DNA of 64,000 bases. It comes from Pseudoalteromonas lipolytica. GTDB lineage: Bacteria; Pseudomonadota; Gammaproteobacteria; Enterobacterales; Alteromonadaceae. The notes under the pieces are model-generated. The model saw only the letters and a list, made by a program, of their open reading frames with translations. It ran no database searches and was not told the origin of the DNA. The position numbers were made by a program, and so were the translations under genes. Shown piece by piece: positions 35,003 through 43,477 of the stretch. The stretch covers positions 198,428-262,427 of the forward strand of contig NZ_FPAZ01000003.1 of the NCBI RefSeq assembly GCF_900116435.1, given 5' to 3'. The first letter of the stretch is position 1; each line of letters starts with the position of its first letter.

Positions 35003-36673
35003 TTAGTGTGAGCTAGTGCTTGATGAGGATAATTGATAACAAATTTCGACTTGGTTCCCAGCGGCATTAAATGAAATATGAGAGGCTATTTCACCTAGTA
35101 AACTTAACCCCCTACCATGCTCTCGCATTAAGCTTTGATCTGAGGCATGTGCCTTAGCAAAGCCATTTCCAGAATCACACACCGTAAAATACAACGCTAA
35201 GTTATCTGGGCAATAACGAATATCAATAATAATTAAAGCGTCGCTTAGAGTGGCAAGTGCGGTGTCTCTTTCTTGGTAATAAACTAAAAAACCATCTTCT
35301 TGATTTTTAATCTCAGAATCTAAACCTAACACCCCATGATCTAAAGCATTATTGTATGCCTCAGACAATATTAAAAATATATTTGCGCGATGCGCGTTCA
35401 AGCCCGCTACTTGGGTGAGCACATCCACAACCTCTAACACCGGATCTGTGCTTTTTATTTGCTTTGAATTCAGGCTCAAAGAAAAGTTAAACGGTAAAGG
35501 AGAAAAAGGCTCTGCCGCTTGTTCTGGTTCAGGAACAGGTAAACAATTTAATAGCACTAAACTCAAATCGTCTTGTTGTTCGTTACCTTGCGCAAATTTA
35601 TTTACCCGCTCTAACACCTGCGCTGTTGTAATGTTTTCTTTTGAACACAAGGCTTCTTTAAAACGCGTCTCGCTAAAAAAATCACCTTGAGGATTGGCCG
35701 TTTCAATAATGCCATCGGTAGCCATCACAACGCGTGAGGTTGGCTCGACTTCGATATGTATTAGACCGCGTTCAAATTCATCTCCCTCAAGTATTCCCAG
35801 TGCCATATGCTGGGACTCTAAGGTACGTGTAATTTCGCCTTTATCGTTAATGATATAGGTGTCAGGTAAGCCGCCAAGCCACGCAGATAAACTGCGTCCA
35901 GAATGGCTAAGCTCTAATATTGTCGCAGCACAGAACATGTGCCCAGGTAATAAATTAGCCAAAACAGCATTAATTTCAGCAGCAATATCACTCACTGACA
36001 TGCCTTTACTCACCATGGTATAAAACACTCGTGATACTGGCAGGGCCCCAACTGCAGCCGCTAAGCCATGGCCGGTAAAATCCCCAAGCATGCAATATAA
36101 ACTGCCTATGGGACTTTGCGCGACGAGAAACATGTCACCATTAAACATGGCAGCGGGTGAAAGATGAAAATCGAGGTGTTGCGTAAATAGCTTTTGATTT
36201 TCTAACGCATTATTAAAGATATGCTCAACGATTTCGTGTTCGCGTTCAACTTGATTTTGGTGATACTCAAGTTGTAAATTTTGTTCTCGCGCCTTTTGGC
36301 TTAAGTTTCTTATTCGGCTGTGCGCCTTAATTTTTGCGTTTAAAATCACTTCTTGAAACGGCTTATGAAGAAAATCATCTCCGCCTACCGCTAAACAACG
36401 TTCAAAACTGGCTTCGTCTTCAAGCGACGTAATAAAAATAATGGGGAGATAAACTTGGCTAAAACGCTCTTTTATTATTGCAGCTGTTTCAAAGCCATCC
36501 ATAACCGGCATAATGACATCAAGTAGCACAATATCAATACTGTGCTCTGCCAGTAATTTTAGCGCCATCAAGCCATTTTCAGCGTTATAAACTCGATAGC
36601 CTTGTTGCTCTAACATCACGGTTAACATGCGACGATTTAGAGCAAGATCGTCAACAACCAGGATATTAAGCAT
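35003..36673 (-). CDS. REC-PP2C-HATPase partner-switch regulator (CrsR/HsbR-like)
   Basis: 556 residues with three modules. A receiver domain (1-120) has phospho-acceptor D52 in LLDVIMPVMDG; after a coiled coil (about 125-160) comes a PP2C/SpoIIE phosphatase domain (about 175-385) with metal-binding segments GDMFLVAQ, LGDFTGHGLAAAVGA and ATDGIIET; a serine-kinase HATPase domain (about 420-550) has SEAYNNALDHG as N-box and HGRGLSLLGEIAS. This resembles CrsR of Shewanella, which binds RpoS, and HsbR of Pseudomonas. It overlaps its STAS partner by one base (TAATG). The sigma or anti-sigma target here is not shown. Confidence 0.9.
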   Translation of the reverse strand: MLNILVVDDLALNRRMLTVMLEQQGYRVYNAENGLMALKLLAEHSIDIVLLDVIMPVMDGFETAAIIKERFSQVYLPIIFITSLEDEASFERCLAVGGDDFLHKPFQEVILNAKIKAHSRIRNLSQKAREQNLQLEYHQNQVEREHEIVEHIFNNALENQKLFTQHLDFHLSPAAMFNGDMFLVAQSPIGSLYCMLGDFTGHGLAAAVGALPVSRVFYTMVSKGMSVSDIAAEINAVLANLLPGHMFCAATILELSHSGRSLSAWLGGLPDTYIINDKGEITRTLESQHMALGILEGDEFERGLIHIEVEPTSRVVMATDGIIETANPQGDFFSETRFKEALCSKENITTAQVLERVNKFAQGNEQQDDLSLVLLNCLPVPEPEQAAEPFSPLPFNFSLSLNSKQIKSTDPVLEVVDVLTQVAGLNAHRANIFLILSEAYNNALDHGVLGLDSEIKNQEDGFLVYYQERDTALATLSDALIIIDIRYCPDNLALYFTVCDSGNGFAKAHASDQSLMREHGRGLSLLGEIASHISFNAAGNQVEICYQLSSSSTSSH

Positions 36674-36978
36674 TAATCAATGTCGAACTTTTTATCGAAA
36701 CGAGAAATTTGCAGAATCTTTTTTAGCTGCGGCTGACAATTACTAATTTGAATATTATCAACTTTTCCCGTAAGGTTTTTTTTCATATTTAGTAACATAC
36801 CCAGCGCAGAGCTATCCATGTAATCAGTTTCTCTTAAATCGATTACAATCTTATTTATGTTATCGCTTAAGTCAGCGTATGCCTGACGAAAAGATTGCAC
36901 CAGATTAAAATCAAACTTTCCTTTGATTTGTACAGTTAAAATAGCGCCATCAGCAGAAGTGCTGCGCGTCAAACTCAT
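36673..36978 (-). CDS. STAS-domain anti-sigma factor antagonist (CrsA/HsbA-like)
   Basis: 101 residues, a single STAS domain. The phospho-acceptor Ser is S56 in DYMDSSALGML, at the position used in SpoIIAA-type antagonists. The upstream partner protein of the fused phosphatase/kinase encoded immediately after it: the kinase domain would phosphorylate S56 and the PP2C domain would remove the phosphate. First gene of the pair. Confidence 0.92.
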   Translation of the reverse strand: MSLTRSTSADGAILTVQIKGKFDFNLVQSFRQAYADLSDNINKIVIDLRETDYMDSSALGMLLNMKKNLTGKVDNIQISNCQPQLKKILQISRFDKKFDID

Positions 36979-37111
36979 AATAAACTCCTAATAAACAAAT
37001 CTTTTCTAAGACATATCTAAATATAACTGCTTAGAAGAAATAAGCCAAAAATTAAAACACTTAAGAGGAAATTTGTTATCATTTAGGCAAGCTTTTATAA
37101 CGAGTATCACT

Positions 37112-37441
37112 ATGAGCGATAATAATCTAGTTTATTCAACAGCCACTGGACGCATTGAGCAACCTAAAGAAACAAAGCCTTTGCAAAGTAAGGTGTTTAA
37201 AGATGGCTTCCTTCGCATTGAACGTCAAACCAAAGGACGTAAAGGCAAAGGTGTCATGCTTGTTGTTGGCATTGACGCTGAACAACATGATCTTAAAAAG
37301 CTCGCCAAAACCATTAAAAGTAAAATGGGCCAAGGCGGTGCAGTAAAAGACGGTATTATTGAGGTTCAAGGCGACGACCGAGAAAAGCTTAAAGCGATTC
37401 TCGAAGCGCTCAAATTTAAAGTTAAAATCGCAGGGGGCTAA
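37112..37441 (+). CDS. yciH: YciH, SUI1/eIF1-like translation factor
   Basis: 109 residues from the ATG at 37112 (MSDNNLVYSTATGRI), matching E. coli YciH (108); the frame is open to 37073, but the added residues are not family-like. SUI1 domain with RIERQTKGRKGKGVMLVVG and IKSKMGQGGAVKDGIIEVQGDDREKL, the latter being the conserved GGTVK-like core. YciH affects start-site stringency in bacteria. The stop codon lies inside the terminator hairpin. Convergent with the Cache-GGDEF-EAL gene. Confidence 0.94.
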   Translation: MSDNNLVYSTATGRIEQPKETKPLQSKVFKDGFLRIERQTKGRKGKGVMLVVGIDAEQHDLKKLAKTIKSKMGQGGAVKDGIIEVQGDDREKLKAILEALKFKVKIAGG

Positions 37442-37454
37442 AAAGCCCCCTTTT
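37433..37454 (+). terminator. Terminator of yciH, overlapping its stop codon
   Basis: GGGGGCT (37433-37439) pairs with AGCCCCC (37444-37450) around AAAA, followed by TTTT. The hairpin starts inside the last codons of yciH, and the TAA stop (37439-37441) falls at the loop. On the minus strand the run of A's before the hairpin gives a short U-tract for the convergent gene. Confidence 0.85.
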
Positions 37455-40400
37455 AATTAACGTCTTCTATATGGCTCAAGCGCTCAAAAAGTGCTGGCAG
37501 CTGCGCTTCGGACACCGGCTTACTGTAATAGTAACCCTGTACAATATAGCAGTTGTTGTTTTGTAAAAACTCAACTTGCTCTATCGTTTCGACACCTTCA
37601 GCAACAACATTAAGCTTTAACTTTTGCGCCATAGCAATAATCGCCGCGGTGATTTCCATGTCATTGGTTTCCTCAGGGATATCTTTTACAAATGAGCGGT
37701 CGACTTTGAGAATATCAACAGGAAAACGTTTCAAGTAACTCAGCGATGAATAACCTGTGCCAAAATCGTCAATAGAGATTGATACGCCCAATGCTTTAAG
37801 CTGATGCAACTGCAAAATTGCCGCTTCAACATGCCCCATCAACATACTTTCAGTTAATTCTAAATGAAGTCGCTTAGGCTCAACCCCTGTTTGTTTAATG
37901 ATCTTATCGAGTGTCGAAACCAAATTAGCGTCTTTAAACTGGCGTGCCGATAAGTTGATTGAAATATTATTTTTTAGGTTTTTACTCGCTAAACGCGCAG
38001 CAAACTCACACGCTTCTTGAAGAACCCACGCCCCTAATTCAACAATTAAACCGGTTGCCTCTGCAATCGGAATAAACTTAGTCGGTGGGATCATGCCTTC
38101 TTTAGGGTGGAACCAACGAATAAGCGCTTCATAGCCAACCACTTGCTGATTTCGGCTATCAACTTGAGGTTGATAATAAACCTCAAACTGACGCTCACGA
38201 ATGCCATTACGTAGCTCATTTTCAATGAACAACCGCTCATTCGCAGCGGCGTTTAATTCTTGGCTGTAGAAGTGGAAAGTATTTCGTCCTTTTGCTTTCG
38301 CCTCATACATAGCCAAATCGGCATGTTTAAGTAATTGATCTTCTTCTTGGCTATCAAATGGTGCCATTGTAATGCCTATACTCGCACTGATAATCACTTC
38401 ATTATTACCAAGTTTGATTGGCTCATTGAGCGTTCTTTGAATCGTATTTGCCACTTCCATTGCATGTGTTTGATGCTCAATACCACTTAACAGTACGGCA
38501 AATTCATCGCCTCCGAGTCGGGCAATCGTATCTTCTGTGCGTAAACGTTTTTTCAAACGGTTAGCCACTTCGACCAATAACTGATCACCAGCATCGTGAC
38601 CTAAAGTGTCGTTAATTCGCTTAAATTCATCTAGGTCAAAATAAAATAACGCAAACGCATAATGTCCACGCTCTGCAAGCGCCATCGATTTACGTAGTTG
38701 CATTCTAAAGAACGTTCGGTTGGCAAGTCCGGTTAGTGTATCGAAATAAGCTAACTGCTCCATCTTACGTTGGCTTTCTTTTACAAACGAAATATCCTGC
38801 GCTGATGCAACATAACTGGTAATTTTTCCGCCATCTTCACGAATCGGCGAAATACTTAATGACACCCATACAGATTGGCGCTCATTGGCTTGTAACAGTG
38901 TATCGCCACGCCAATAATTTCGGCTTCTTAAATCAACATCTATGTCGTCAACCAAAATGGCCATTTCTTGCGATATGATGCTCATTAAAGGCGAGCCAAT
39001 AAAGTAGCGCTCTTCAAACCCAGTCATCTCAACCATTTTCGGATTGACGTACTCAATTTCAAAATCTTGGTTGGTGATGACAACACCGGTTCCAGAGAAT
39101 GCCACCGCTTTTGATAATCGGTTAGCCGCTTTTTCGGCAATTTCTTTTTCACTGATACGCTGATTTAAACCATCAATTAGCTTTCTGATTTCTATCGCCA
39201 TATCTTTAAATGAGCCATTGAGGGTGCCAATCTCATCTTTATTTGCGTACGGAAACTCTGTTTGCAATTGCCCTTTGCCAAAGCTGACAACGGCATTAAC
39301 TAACGAGTGGATACGGCGCAGAACAAGCTGGTAAAGCGCTTGATGTAACAACAGTGCGACTAAGATGGCATATAAAATAAACAGTCCAAAAAACTTAACT
39401 TTTAACTCTTCTAAGGCAGACAACGCCGAAGAACGCTTTTTATAAATACCAATGTACCAGTTAAGGCCTTCTACTTTACGAATATTGATAATGTGTGTTT
39501 CGCCGCCTTGCACAAATGAATTTGCAGATTCAGGTAATTTAGAACGAATAGTCTCTGAGACGAGCGTTTGTAAATCCGCATTAACAAAGTCTTTTGTCAG
39601 TAGTTTTTTACCTTCGCGACCATATTCTTCTAATGTCGATTTATCTAAGTCGGGATGCGCAAGTAACTGTCCTTTTGCATCAAACACAAATAAATGTTGC
39701 TCGCGATCACCAATTGGTAATTGAGCAAGTAAGGTTTCTAGCGCAATATCACTGCCTGTGACACCAAAAAATTCATTATTGTGGTAAACCGGAACCAATA
39801 CACTCACCACCCATTTATGCCAAATGGTGTCGTAGTAAACTTTTGACCAGACTGCTTCTCGGCTTGGGTTTAATGCTTCTTGTGCGTAGTTAAATGTTTC
39901 GCCTTTTGTAAAATCAAACTCAGCAGGTACATTGAGTGCCCAGTTTGGTGGCGCGATACGTATAAAATTATCTTTACTGACTAAATAAAAATTAAAGAAA
40001 TCTTGAATAAGTGTCGGTGACACTATTTTCCATAATGACTCGGAATCGTTAATCAGCCTTTTATAAAAAGCGGAATAGTTATCTTGAGGAATAAAAGCGG
40101 CGGAGAGTCCATCTGCAGACGTACTGCGTATGCTGCCATCAACAGCAAATTTAATATCGGCATTGTGATTACTTTGCAAGTGAGACTCGTTAAGTAATAA
40201 CTGGCTAGTAACGACATTATTCGCTTGTTCAGCAATATTTGTTTTTGTTTTTATCAAGCCGTTAAATTGACGACTTAAGCGTTCACTCGAATGCTTTAAA
40301 AGTTCGTGTTCTTCAAAAACGAGCTGCTTTTCTTCTGATTTAAGCATTAATGCCGCTGCACAAATACCCGCAATTAAACAAATTGCAGAAATCAGCAGCG

Positions 40401-40458
40401 ATAGCTTCATACTTAACGAATTCACACCAAAACGAGATGGCGGGCGTCGATACACCAC
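37453..40458 (-). CDS. Membrane Cache-HAMP-PAS-GGDEF-EAL protein (c-di-GMP metabolism)
   Basis: 1001 residues. Membrane helices near 17-38 and 352-374 flank a periplasmic dCache-type sensor domain (FKTDGLSAAFIPQ… DSEIWSK-like, RSREAVWSKVYYDTIWHKWVVSVLVPVY, FFGVTGSDIALETLL). HAMP-like (about 375-430), PAS (about 450-570), GGDEF with intact RLGGDEFAVL near 645, and EAL with YEALIRW near 776 and DDFGTGYSSLSYL. Both catalytic motifs are intact. The GTG start at 40458 has AAGG nine bases upstream; an internal ATG at 40410 is an alternative. Ligand and net activity are unknown. Confidence 0.93.
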   Translation of the reverse strand: MVYRRPPSRFGVNSLSMKLSLLISAICLIAGICAAALMLKSEEKQLVFEEHELLKHSSERLSRQFNGLIKTKTNIAEQANNVVTSQLLLNESHLQSNHNADIKFAVDGSIRSTSADGLSAAFIPQDNYSAFYKRLINDSESLWKIVSPTLIQDFFNFYLVSKDNFIRIAPPNWALNVPAEFDFTKGETFNYAQEALNPSREAVWSKVYYDTIWHKWVVSVLVPVYHNNEFFGVTGSDIALETLLAQLPIGDREQHLFVFDAKGQLLAHPDLDKSTLEEYGREGKKLLTKDFVNADLQTLVSETIRSKLPESANSFVQGGETHIINIRKVEGLNWYIGIYKKRSSALSALEELKVKFFGLFILYAILVALLLHQALYQLVLRRIHSLVNAVVSFGKGQLQTEFPYANKDEIGTLNGSFKDMAIEIRKLIDGLNQRISEKEIAEKAANRLSKAVAFSGTGVVITNQDFEIEYVNPKMVEMTGFEERYFIGSPLMSIISQEMAILVDDIDVDLRSRNYWRGDTLLQANERQSVWVSLSISPIREDGGKITSYVASAQDISFVKESQRKMEQLAYFDTLTGLANRTFFRMQLRKSMALAERGHYAFALFYFDLDEFKRINDTLGHDAGDQLLVEVANRLKKRLRTEDTIARLGGDEFAVLLSGIEHQTHAMEVANTIQRTLNEPIKLGNNEVIISASIGITMAPFDSQEEDQLLKHADLAMYEAKAKGRNTFHFYSQELNAAANERLFIENELRNGIRERQFEVYYQPQVDSRNQQVVGYEALIRWFHPKEGMIPPTKFIPIAEATGLIVELGAWVLQEACEFAARLASKNLKNNISINLSARQFKDANLVSTLDKIIKQTGVEPKRLHLELTESMLMGHVEAAILQLHQLKALGVSISIDDFGTGYSSLSYLKRFPVDILKVDRSFVKDIPEETNDMEITAAIIAMAQKLKLNVVAEGVETIEQVEFLQNNNCYIVQGYYYSKPVSEAQLPALFERLSHIEDVN

Positions 40459-40636
40459 AGGACTACCTTATTAATAATTGTTATTATTTATTATCCAAAA
40501 ACAAATATACCAGATTCATTTTTAGATTTATAAATTTTTTATGAAGATTGATGAATTTTCATAACTAATCCATGTGTTTTGCAAATTCCTTCGATATGCT
40601 GTTGACTTTATAAACGACACTTCTTACATTAACTGG

Positions 40637-40690
40637 ATGAAACACATTATTTCTCGCACTTATTTTTCGTTTTTTAGCTTCTTTAGATAG
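40637..40690 (+). CDS. pheL: Phe-rich leader peptide of pheA (PheL)
   Basis: A 17-codon ORF encodes MKHIISRTYFSFFSFFR, with five Phe in its last eight residues and ending TAG at 40688-40690. The first four residues equal those of E. coli PheL (MKHI). It ends just before the attenuator hairpins, with the last codons inside the first hairpin, as required for ribosome-position sensing. Phenylalanyl-tRNA shortage would stall the ribosome on the Phe codons and favour the antiterminator. Too short for ordinary gene callers. Confidence 0.93.
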   Translation: MKHIISRTYFSFFSFFR

Positions 40691-40758
40691 AGGAGGCTTA
40701 ACTGTTTGCGAGATAAATTCACCGAATAGCTAAAGCCTCCCTCTTGGGAGGCTTTTTT
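40676..40758 (+). promoter_or_regulatory. pheA transcription attenuator (1:2, 2:3 and 3:4 hairpins)
   Basis: Region 1 AGCTTCTTT (40676-40684) pairs, with G-U pairs, with region 2 GAGGAGGCT (40690-40698) around a 5-base loop. Region 2 GGAGGCTT (40692-40699) can instead pair with region 3 AAGCCTCC (40733-40740), the antiterminator. Region 3 AAAGCCTCCC (40732-40741) pairs perfectly with region 4 GGGAGGCTTT (40746-40755) followed by TTT, the terminator. All alternatives are mutually exclusive, giving a complete Phe attenuator. Confidence 0.93.
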
Positions 40759-40791
40759 GTTTGTGCACTGTTTTGGAATGAGGAAACCAAC

Positions 40792-41943
40792 ATGAGCAAC
40801 GATGCATTAAATGCGTTACGACACGATATCAATGAAATAGATTCCGATTTATTAGTATTACTCGCAAAACGACGACGTATTAGTCACAGTGTTGTTGAAT
40901 ATAAAATTGCCAACAATAAACCGATTCGCGATGAAGCCCGCGAACAAGCATTGCTTGAAAAGCTAATAAGCTATGGAAAGTCGCTGGGGTTAGACGCCTA
41001 CTACATTAATAATGTGTTCCAGACTATTTTGGAAGACTCCGTATTAAATCAACAGGCCATGTTACAAAAAAGCCTGAACCCAGATGCAATGAGCGAAACG
41101 CATCGTGTGGCATATTTAGGTGGTCAGGGCTCATACAGCCAATTAGCGTGTCATAAATACTTTAGCCGCCGCCCGGGTAAGGTCATAGAAATAGGCTGCT
41201 CGAGCTTTGAGCAAATCACGGGGAAAGTTGAAAATGGCCAAGCCGACTTTGGCTTGTTACCAATTGAAAACACAAGTTCGGGCAGTATCAATGAAGTCTT
41301 TGATTTATTACAACACGCCCAAGTTTCTATTGTAGGTGAAGTCACTCACAGTGTTGAGCATTGTTTACTTGCAATACCGGGCACTGAGCTTTCACACATC
41401 AATAAAATATATGCGCATCCACAACCTTTCGCACAGTGCAGTCGTTTTGTGCAAGGGCTCGGTGATATCCAACATGAAACCTGTGATTCGACATTTCACG
41501 CGCTACAATCCGCAGTTGAGAACCCGAATAGTGCGGCCATTGGCTCTGCTCAAGCGGGTAAAAATGTTGGCCTCGAGGTTGTTAAGTCTGGACTTGCAAA
41601 CCAAAGTGAAAACCACAGCCGCTTTATTGTTGTTGCACGTAAACCATTGCAAGTCTCTAAACAAATCCCCACTAAAACAAGTTTGATTATGGCAACTAAA
41701 CAGCAAGCAGGTTCGCTTGCAGATGCCTTAATGATATTTAAACACCATCAAATTAACCTTGTAAAACTAGAGTCTCGACCAGTGCCAGGAAATCCATGGG
41801 AAGAAGTGTTTTACGTTGATTTAGAAGCAAACCTAGATGATGCACATGTAAAACAAGCGCTAGAAGAGCTAAAAGAGCATACCCAATACACACGCGTACT
41901 GGGTTGTTATCAAAGTGAATCTCTACAAGCTGTGAGTGTTTAA
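40792..41943 (+). CDS. pheA: Bifunctional chorismate mutase / prephenate dehydratase
   Basis: 383 residues from the ATG at 40792 (MSNDALNALRHDINEIDSDLL), with an AGGAAA nine bases upstream; the open frame extends to 40744 into the terminator. Chorismate mutase domain (about 1-90, with LRHDINEIDSDLLVLLAKRR), prephenate dehydratase domain (about 104-280, with IENTSSGSINEVFDLL, then HSRFIVVAR), and C-terminal ACT domain (about 297-375, with LVKLESRPVPGNPWEEVFYVD, the ESRP motif for Phe feedback). Converts chorismate to phenylpyruvate. Controlled by the upstream attenuator and probably by Phe binding. Ends at a strong hairpin. Confidence 0.97.
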   Translation: MSNDALNALRHDINEIDSDLLVLLAKRRRISHSVVEYKIANNKPIRDEAREQALLEKLISYGKSLGLDAYYINNVFQTILEDSVLNQQAMLQKSLNPDAMSETHRVAYLGGQGSYSQLACHKYFSRRPGKVIEIGCSSFEQITGKVENGQADFGLLPIENTSSGSINEVFDLLQHAQVSIVGEVTHSVEHCLLAIPGTELSHINKIYAHPQPFAQCSRFVQGLGDIQHETCDSTFHALQSAVENPNSAAIGSAQAGKNVGLEVVKSGLANQSENHSRFIVVARKPLQVSKQIPTKTSLIMATKQQAGSLADALMIFKHHQINLVKLESRPVPGNPWEEVFYVDLEANLDDAHVKQALEELKEHTQYTRVLGCYQSESLQAVSV

Positions 41944-41962
41944 CCTTCATTCATACACATTA

Positions 41963-41989
41963 AGTAAAGGAGCCGTTGGCTCCTTTACT
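41963..41989 (+). terminator. Terminator of pheA
   Basis: AGTAAAGGAGCC (41963-41974) and GGCTCCTTTACT (41978-41989) form a 12-bp hairpin with a 3-base loop. The T-rich tail (ATTTAT) is short, but the stem is strong. Confidence 0.82.
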
Positions 41990-42087
41990 ATTTATCTGCG
42001 TTGTTTTTACGAATATTCATCGCAGGCACTTGCACCCTGCGCAGTCCCTAAGCATAATCTTGAAAACAATTAGAAATGAGATTTTTC

Positions 42088-42606
42088 ATGAGTTGGTTAG
42101 CTGAGTTAGCAAACAAAAGAACCCCTTGGGTATTATTAGCCTTAACGGCACTCGCATTTGAAATAACAGCCCTGTTTTTTCAATATAATATGGGTCTAGA
42201 ACCCTGTATTATGTGCATATACCAACGCACAGCGATGCTTGGTCTCTTAGCCGCGGGTATCATTGGAGCAATAAACCCACACGCTGTAACCTACCGATTA
42301 ATCGCCTTTGCAACGTGGGGAGTCTCTGCCATTTGGGGCTACTTTATCGCAAAAGAGCACATTGCTATGCAAAACAACACAGATCCATTTGCATTTAGCT
42401 GTGCGTTTGAGCCAAATTTTCCTAGTTTCATGCCCCTACATGAATGGATCCCGCACTTTTTCGCAGCAACAGGAGACTGTGGCAACATTGATTGGCAATT
42501 TGCGTCAATGAGTATGCCCGCATGGATGGAAGTCATCTTTGCCGCATATTCAATTGTTTTTGTCGGGGTTTTAGCAAGCCGCTTACTAGTCAAAAAGTCA
42601 CTGTAA
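42088..42606 (+). CDS. dsbB: Disulfide bond formation protein DsbB
   Basis: Re-oxidises DsbA in the inner membrane and passes electrons to quinone. 172 residues from the ATG at 42088, which has GAG seven bases before it and puts the first active-site pair CIMC at 40-43, close to C41/C44 of E. coli; the ATG at 42076 would add four residues and is also possible. Four membrane helices. The second Cys pair is in FSCAF and GDCGNI (the Cys before and after the second periplasmic loop). It overlaps the next small gene by one base. Confidence 0.94.
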   Translation: MSWLAELANKRTPWVLLALTALAFEITALFFQYNMGLEPCIMCIYQRTAMLGLLAAGIIGAINPHAVTYRLIAFATWGVSAIWGYFIAKEHIAMQNNTDPFAFSCAFEPNFPSFMPLHEWIPHFFAATGDCGNIDWQFASMSMPAWMEVIFAAYSIVFVGVLASRLLVKKSL

Positions 42607-42908
42607 TGATTTACTTTTTTAGCAGTCAAATTCCTGAATTAAAGACCTTTAAAGTAAGGCAGCGTCAGCAGATAATAGCAATTGCACTGAGCCACTTAAG
42701 CCCAATGCATAAAATCGTTTTATCTGTGTGCAAACTGGCATTTTTAGCGCCCTTGTTTCTAGGCCTTGCCTACTTTGAAGGTTGGATGCTTTTACCTTGG
42801 TTATTATTAGCGGGATTAAGCTACCCATTAATCACAACGCCGGTTGAAAATATGTTCGCTCAACCTCACCTGCGAAAAGCGATACAAGAGTTTAAACAGG
42901 GCGAATAG
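42606..42908 (+). CDS. Small conserved membrane protein (DUF6170-like)
   Basis: 100 residues from the ATG at 42606, which overlaps the dsbB stop by one base (TAATG). Begins MIYFFSSQIPELKTFKVRQRQQIIAIALSHLSP and contains two membrane helices (about 37-58 and 62-80). The opening with the xxSSQIPELxxxxxxxRQxII pattern matches small uncharacterised proteins of Alteromonadales, I believe DUF6170. Translational coupling to dsbB is clear; function unknown. The 3' end forms half of the terminator hairpin. Confidence 0.75.
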   Translation: MIYFFSSQIPELKTFKVRQRQQIIAIALSHLSPMHKIVLSVCKLAFLAPLFLGLAYFEGWMLLPWLLLAGLSYPLITTPVENMFAQPHLRKAIQEFKQGE

Positions 42909-42922
42909 ACGCCCTGTTTAAA
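42891..42922. terminator. Bidirectional terminator shared with the ComEA-like gene
   Basis: TTTAAACAGGGCG (42891-42903) pairs over 13 bp with CGCCCTGTTTAAA (42910-42922), with a 6-base loop that contains the TAG stop of the small membrane gene. It lies between convergent genes; T-runs are short on both sides. Confidence 0.75.
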
Positions 42923-42933
42923 TTACTATTTAG

Positions 42934-43227
42934 TTAAAGCGAAATTTTTCCTTCTATTTTAGCGAATAATTTATCACCAATCCCCTTAACCTCTTTCAGT
43001 TGCTTAACTGATTTAAATGGGCCTTGATTCTTACGATGCTCAACAATGGCTTGAGCCTTCGATTTACCAATGCCAGGTAACTGAGAAAGTTGCTCTACAG
43101 TGGCTTTATTGATACTCACTTTTTGAATTTTTGTTTGCACTGACTCAGCTGGTTTTTCAGCGAGTGCCTGAGTCGCCGGCAGTAATGCAAGACTTGCTGC
43201 AAATAGTAAACTTGATAATAACTTCAT
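42934..43227 (-). CDS. ComEA-like helix-hairpin-helix DNA-binding protein
   Basis: 97 residues from the ATG at 43227 with a perfect GGAGG at 8-12 bases before it; the frame is open to 43275, but that has no such site. Signal peptide about 1-23 (MKLLSSLLFAASLALLPATQALA), then a linker and a double helix-hairpin-helix domain: VSINKATVEQLSQLPGIGKSKAQAIVEHRKNQGPFKSVKQLKEVKGIGDKLFAKIEGKI. Such periplasmic ComEA relatives bind incoming DNA in natural transformation, as in Vibrio. Stands alone between convergent and divergent genes. Confidence 0.92.
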   Translation of the reverse strand: MKLLSSLLFAASLALLPATQALAEKPAESVQTKIQKVSINKATVEQLSQLPGIGKSKAQAIVEHRKNQGPFKSVKQLKEVKGIGDKLFAKIEGKISL

Positions 43228-43406
43228 TGTTTCCTCCATGATGTCCTTACGTGGACTGTTAAATAGTCTCGTCACCGAACACTAATTCCATTACATTCGT
43301 CACTAATTTGGTGACAAACTAAATAAAGTCAATTTATGCCTTTTTGTCAAATTAATGTCATAAAAAATACACACACGCAGCTTGCAAATTCGGCCCCAAA
43401 CGATTA

Positions 43407-43422
43407 CTGTATATAAAAACAG
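43407..43422 (+). promoter_or_regulatory. LexA (SOS) box upstream of yebG
   Basis: CTGTATATAAAAACAG matches the LexA consensus CTG-N10-CAG, with TATATAAAAA as the AT-rich spacer. It lies 55 bp before the yebG start. yebG is a known LexA-controlled gene in E. coli, so the site and the gene support each other. Confidence 0.9.
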
Positions 43423-43477
43423 TAATCAAAGTAGCGATTACACGCTGCAAATGCCACGCTTGAATGCAGGAGAAATC

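Noticed and set aside
40602-40630. Promoter boxes TTGACT (40602) and TACATT (40625) before pheL
   Set aside because: Spacing is 17 bp, but the start of transcription would fall on the pheL ATG, leaving no ribosome site. The true promoter is probably farther upstream.
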